A stretch of DNA of 37,002 nt. It comes from Bradyrhizobium sp. S69 (GTDB taxonomy: Bacteria > Pseudomonadota > Alphaproteobacteria > Rhizobiales > Xanthobacteraceae). Position 1 is the first letter of the stretch; each line of letters starts with the position of its first letter. The stretch is taken from NCBI RefSeq assembly GCF_009766005.1, contig NZ_LMUK01000011.1:1-37002 (forward strand), written 5' to 3'. Shown here piece after piece: positions 34,715 through 37,002 of the stretch. The position numbers and the translations under genes were made by a program. The notes below the pieces were generated by a model, which did not search any database, had not been told where the DNA came from, and was given only the letters and a program-made list of their open reading frames with translations.

Positions 34715-34965
34715 GAAGCTGACCGGAAGATGATGCGCTACCGGTCGTGCCGGTCGCCAGACACTGAACTGCGCGGCCAATTGCACGAGCTTGCCGATGC
34801 CTGCCAGCGGTTCGGTTATCGCCGGCTCTTCGTCCTGCTGCGGAAGCTGGGCGAGCCGTCCGGGGCTGCCGGATCTACCGGGAGGAAGGTCTTACCGTGC
34901 GCAAGCGCCGGGCCCGCCGCCGCGCCGTCGGCACAAGGGTGGCAATCCTGCTCGAGGGGATCCGG
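34715..34965 (+). pseudogene. IS3-family orfB transposase fragment
   Basis: One plus-strand frame reads MMRYRSCRSPDTELRGQLHE then LADACQRFGYRRLFVLLRKL and GEPSG. After a shift near 34865 it continues RIYREEGLTVRKRRARRRAV and GTRVAILLEG. This is the HTH-21/N-terminal segment of IS3 OrfB (IS407/IS51-type), with the conserved RFGYRRL and IYREEGL(T/A)VRK. It ends before the DDE core. It directly abuts the right end of the IS66 element, which probably inserted into or next to it. Confidence 0.85.
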
Positions 34966-35055
34966 CATCCAAACGCCCACGCGGATGCATTCAAGTGTGC
35001 ACGCTTATGAAAGCCTTCGCACACGCAAGGTTTGCCTCGCGTCTTTAGAGCGATA

Positions 35056-35472
35056 TTACCGCTTTACGCACAGGATCACGGCGATCGGGGCGGGTCCACG
35101 CGGAACTCGTGCGGTGCAGCTTGCGCCCTTATCGGCCAGCAATGTCGGGCTCTCGCTCAACGATCCTGCCGCCGGTATGCAGGTCGCGCTCACGACCATT
35201 TCGTCAGTTTCGCACATCGCCGGCTTTGCAGCGCTGCTGTCGGTGGATGATCGGACAACTCGAAACTGAGGAAGGGACGACTCGCTGGCTTTTGCGTCTT
35301 TCCCTGGAGAGCCAGGTGGGCCTTGGGGTCCGGGCGAACCGGCGGCGCCATTAGCACCGGCGTCACCTTTATCGCCTTTGTCACCTTTCTCACCCTTGTC
35401 GCCATTCATGCCGCAGCCGCCCAAGGCTAAAGCAAGCGAAATAGCAGTCACCAGAACCAATTCTTTTTTCAT
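35056..35472 (-). CDS. Collagen-like lipoprotein
   Basis: A 138-residue exported protein. Residues 1-20 form a lipoprotein signal (MKKELVLVTAISLALALGGC) with lipobox LGGC, so Cys20 would be acylated. Residues 23-58 are Gly-X-Y triplets (GDKGEKGDKGDKGDAG, GSPGPQGPPGSPGKD), about a dozen in all, able to form a short collagen-like triple helix. The C-terminal domain has paired cysteines (CETDEMVVSATC, GASC, ILC) and may be a small disulphide-bonded globule. The function is unknown; comparable small proteins occur in Bradyrhizobium relatives. Its own promoter should lie in the 270-base gap upstream (35473-35743). Confidence 0.82.
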   Translation of the reverse strand: MKKELVLVTAISLALALGGCGMNGDKGEKGDKGDKGDAGANGAAGSPGPQGPPGSPGKDAKASESSLPQFRVVRSSTDSSAAKPAMCETDEMVVSATCIPAAGSLSESPTLLADKGASCTARVPRGPAPIAVILCVKR

Positions 35473-35724
35473 TGACCGCTCACGTCTGTAATCTTGATCT
35501 GAAGGCTCGTCAGGAGGGCATATCCGTAGCGTCGTTTGCCGCCCGGCACAAGGCGCGCCGCGGACGACAAAGGTAAGAGATCTGTGTGCTGACCGGGCGG
35601 GTACGGCCCCGTGTATTCGCGCGCAACAAGAGCAATCTCTAATCCAACCTTAGGTTCCCGCTAGCCGCATCGGCGCGGCAGAAGGTATCCGTAGACCTAG
35701 TCACCTGCATTGCAGAACGCCGGA

Positions 35725-35742
35725 CCGCCTCACTTGAGGCGG
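35725..35742. terminator. Small hairpin after the 35744 lipoprotein gene
   Basis: CCGCCTC (35725-35731) pairs with GAGGCGG (35736-35742) around ACTT, directly after the minus-strand stop at 35744. No T-run follows, so it is only a candidate terminator. Confidence 0.4.
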
Positions 35743-35743
35743 C

Positions 35744-36112
35744 CTATGATTGATGGTTATGGTATTGTTGCGTGATGCATTGGTCGGACAGCGTAGACAA
35801 ACGCGATTTTATATACTGGCCGTCTTTTCCAGCGGCATCTATGCCGTAGAAGACAGAGTACGTGAGGCGCTTGGCCTCGTCCGACGCTGAACTCCGGATA
35901 CAAACCATCCATGGTTCTAAGGAATTCGAAGGTGCTTGAAGAAGACCAGTTATTTCGATGGGGTTAGCAAAGTGAGAATCTCTGATGCCAGCGGCGATCC
36001 CCGCATTCAGTTGGGTCGCGTCGGGCTGCGGCCTCGCTTCCGGTGGCGCTACATCGAATGAAGAACACGCCCCGACAAGTAGACAAAGAAACGGGATCAA
36101 AACGGTTCGCAT
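35744..36112 (-). CDS. Small hypothetical lipoprotein
   Basis: A 122-residue protein starting MRTVLIPFLCLLVGACSSFD, a clear lipoprotein signal with lipobox VGAC and acylation at Cys16. Ser-Ser after the Cys suggests outer-membrane sorting by the usual rule. The mature part (IEITGLLQAPSNSLEPWMVC, SVFYGIDAAGKDGQY) contains two further Cys residues and no domain I recognise. ATG 36112 gives the best signal peptide; an ATG at 36121 adds MDT. It is oriented like the collagen-like gene but separated by a hairpin, so probably transcribed on its own. Confidence 0.7.
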   Translation of the reverse strand: MRTVLIPFLCLLVGACSSFDVAPPEARPQPDATQLNAGIAAGIRDSHFANPIEITGLLQAPSNSLEPWMVCIRSSASDEAKRLTYSVFYGIDAAGKDGQYIKSRLSTLSDQCITQQYHNHQS

Positions 36113-36121
36113 GGTATCCAT

Positions 36122-36414
36122 AGTTCTACGGAGTGAATTTTATGGGGCGGGATCTCGCCCAGGGCCGCGCCCCGGCGCTTGCTTCTGTGCCGTGCGTCAC
36201 TGGGCAGCGTGATATATGTACACACCCCAGACATTAAAAATCTAATGCTCTTCCGGGTCCGGCTCGTGTCGCCAGGAGGAGGCTAGTCCGACATGCTGAA
36301 GTCATGCTTACACATCCCTGTCTGGTTATTGGGTCTGTTTCTCAATATTACTGGGTTGAGCCGGAAGTACCGCTCGAGTCACGCTGGTGTCCCGATTCTG
36401 AAGTCGGCTTCATT
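36122..36414. other. Gap before the IS630 transposase
   Basis: No supported gene is present. The right part (about 36330-36414) should contain one end of the IS630-type element whose transposase stops at 36415, but I could not identify its terminal repeat. Confidence 0.4.
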
Positions 36415-36930
36415 CTAGGCGTTTGCGGCGAGTGTCCGAAGGCAAAAGCGTTGGATGCTGGCCAGGATGTCGTCGGCGGTCTTGGTCCAGCGGAACGGTT
36501 TGGGATCGGTATTGGTGGCGTCGATGTAAGCCTTGATCGCTTTTTCGAGCTCGGCGACCGAGCGGAACACGCCCCGTTTCAAGGCGCGCTCGGTCAGCAG
36601 GGCGAAGAAGCGTTCGACCTGATTGATCCATGACGCTGAGGTTGGCGTGAAGTGCACATGCCAGCGCGGGCGCTTGGCGAACCAGTTACGGATCGGCCTG
36701 GTTTTGTGGGTTGCGTAGTTGTCCATGACGATGTGAACGTCGAGGTTGGCCGGCACGTTGCGCTCGATCTCATCCAGGAATTTGCGGAATTCGCTCGCGC
36801 GGTGGCGGGCCATGCACTTGCCGACGATGGTGCCCGCTTTCACATCGAGCGTCGCGAACAACGATGTCGTTCCGTGCCGCTTATAATCGTGCGTGCGCCG
36901 CTCGGCCGTATCCCTCCGCCAAAGGCCGTC
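36415..36930 (-). CDS. IS630-family transposase, C-terminal part
   Basis: From about [20 protein letters not shown] onward the frame matches the DDE_3 core of IS630 transposases: [49 protein letters not shown] (second Asp), [20 protein letters not shown] (with the Glu) and [20 protein letters not shown]. The first catalytic Asp, normally in VDEK upstream of ALDRTQP, is not seen. The frame stays open to the window end but reads [20 protein letters not shown] and SLKQDGLW, which do not look like IS630. The gene is therefore truncated or fused at its 5' side. The normal product would be about 340-360 residues. Confidence 0.8.
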   Translation of the reverse strand, partial: DGLWRRDTAERRTHDYKRHGTTSLFATLDVKAGTIVGKCMARHRASEFRKFLDEIERNVPANLDVHIVMDNYATHKTRPIRNWFAKRPRWHVHFTPTSASWINQVERFFALLTERALKRGVFRSVAELEKAIKAYIDATNTDPKPFRWTKTADDILASIQRFCLRTLAANA

Positions 36931-37002
36931 TTGTTTGAGGGACGCGAGGGCTGCAGGTCCTAGGGGTAATCCTAGGAGAAGCGCTATGACGATTTCGCGG
37001 GC

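Noticed and set aside
32193..34722. Possible 8-bp target duplication around the IS66 (CGAAGC on both sides).
   Set aside because: Only six bases match, the offset from the ends differs between the two sides, and the exact termini are uncertain.
36986..37002. Plus-strand ATG at 36986 preceded by AGGAGA at good spacing, reading MTISR before the window ends.
   Set aside because: Only five complete codons are visible, and the opposite strand carries the open frame leading into the IS630 transposase.

Overview
The window looks like an alphaproteobacterial chromosome, most likely from the Bradyrhizobium/Rhodopseudomonas/Nitrobacter group. The basis is the high but uneven GC content, Rhizobiales-type IS66, IS481, IS3 and IS630 sequences, a collagen-like lipoprotein, and a large surface-polysaccharide locus. 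This placement is inferred from gene content; no rRNA gene or other taxonomic marker is present.

Left edge (1-3236): a small membrane protein translationally coupled to a large polytopic membrane protein, then three relics in a row. These are a decayed IS481-type transposase (2456-2830), the 3' end of a tRNA-Pro (2931-2963) and about 130 bp of an IS66 end (3079-3209). The tRNA 3' end suggests an island attachment site.

Polysaccharide locus (3237-31769): it opens with three minus-strand genes: an FkbM-like methyltransferase, a 957-residue protein with two GT4 glycosyltransferase domains and a C-terminal beta-type domain, and an FkbM methyltransferase with a coiled coil built from 51-bp tandem repeats. 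Upstream of them lies a wrecked polysaccharide ABC-exporter permease (Wzm type). A plus-strand group follows: orphan ORF, GDP-mannose dehydratase-like enzyme, GT4, GDP-L-fucose synthase, GT2. It ends at a 15-bp hairpin and converges on a tightly overlapping twelve-gene minus-strand operon (14051-24076).

That operon starts (24076 side) with a GtrB-like polyprenyl-phosphate glycosyltransferase, a methyltransferase, a GtrA-like protein, an epimerase and a nucleotide-sugar dehydrogenase that lacks the family's catalytic cysteine. It continues with an SDR and a Gfo/Idh/MocA oxidoreductase, and ends with a complete GDP-D-glycero-alpha-D-manno-heptose route (kinase, guanylyltransferase, isomerase, phosphatase) plus a transaldolase that could supply sedoheptulose 7-phosphate. 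Plus-strand genes follow: a multiply frameshifted membrane protein, GT4, GT2, canonical Gmd and another GT4. Together the locus should make GDP-L-fucose and GDP-manno-heptose, oxidise or methylate sugars, and assemble a fucose/heptose-containing surface glycan. No intact exporter, flippase or polymerase is visible here.

Right edge (31770-37002): mostly mobile DNA. It holds an IS66 tnpC scar, a nearly complete IS66 element carrying one nonsense and one frameshift mutation, an IS3 orfB scar, two small lipoprotein genes (one collagen-like), and the C-terminal part of an IS630-type transposase. The IS66 end at 32205 and the fragment at 3079 are direct repeats bracketing the polysaccharide locus.
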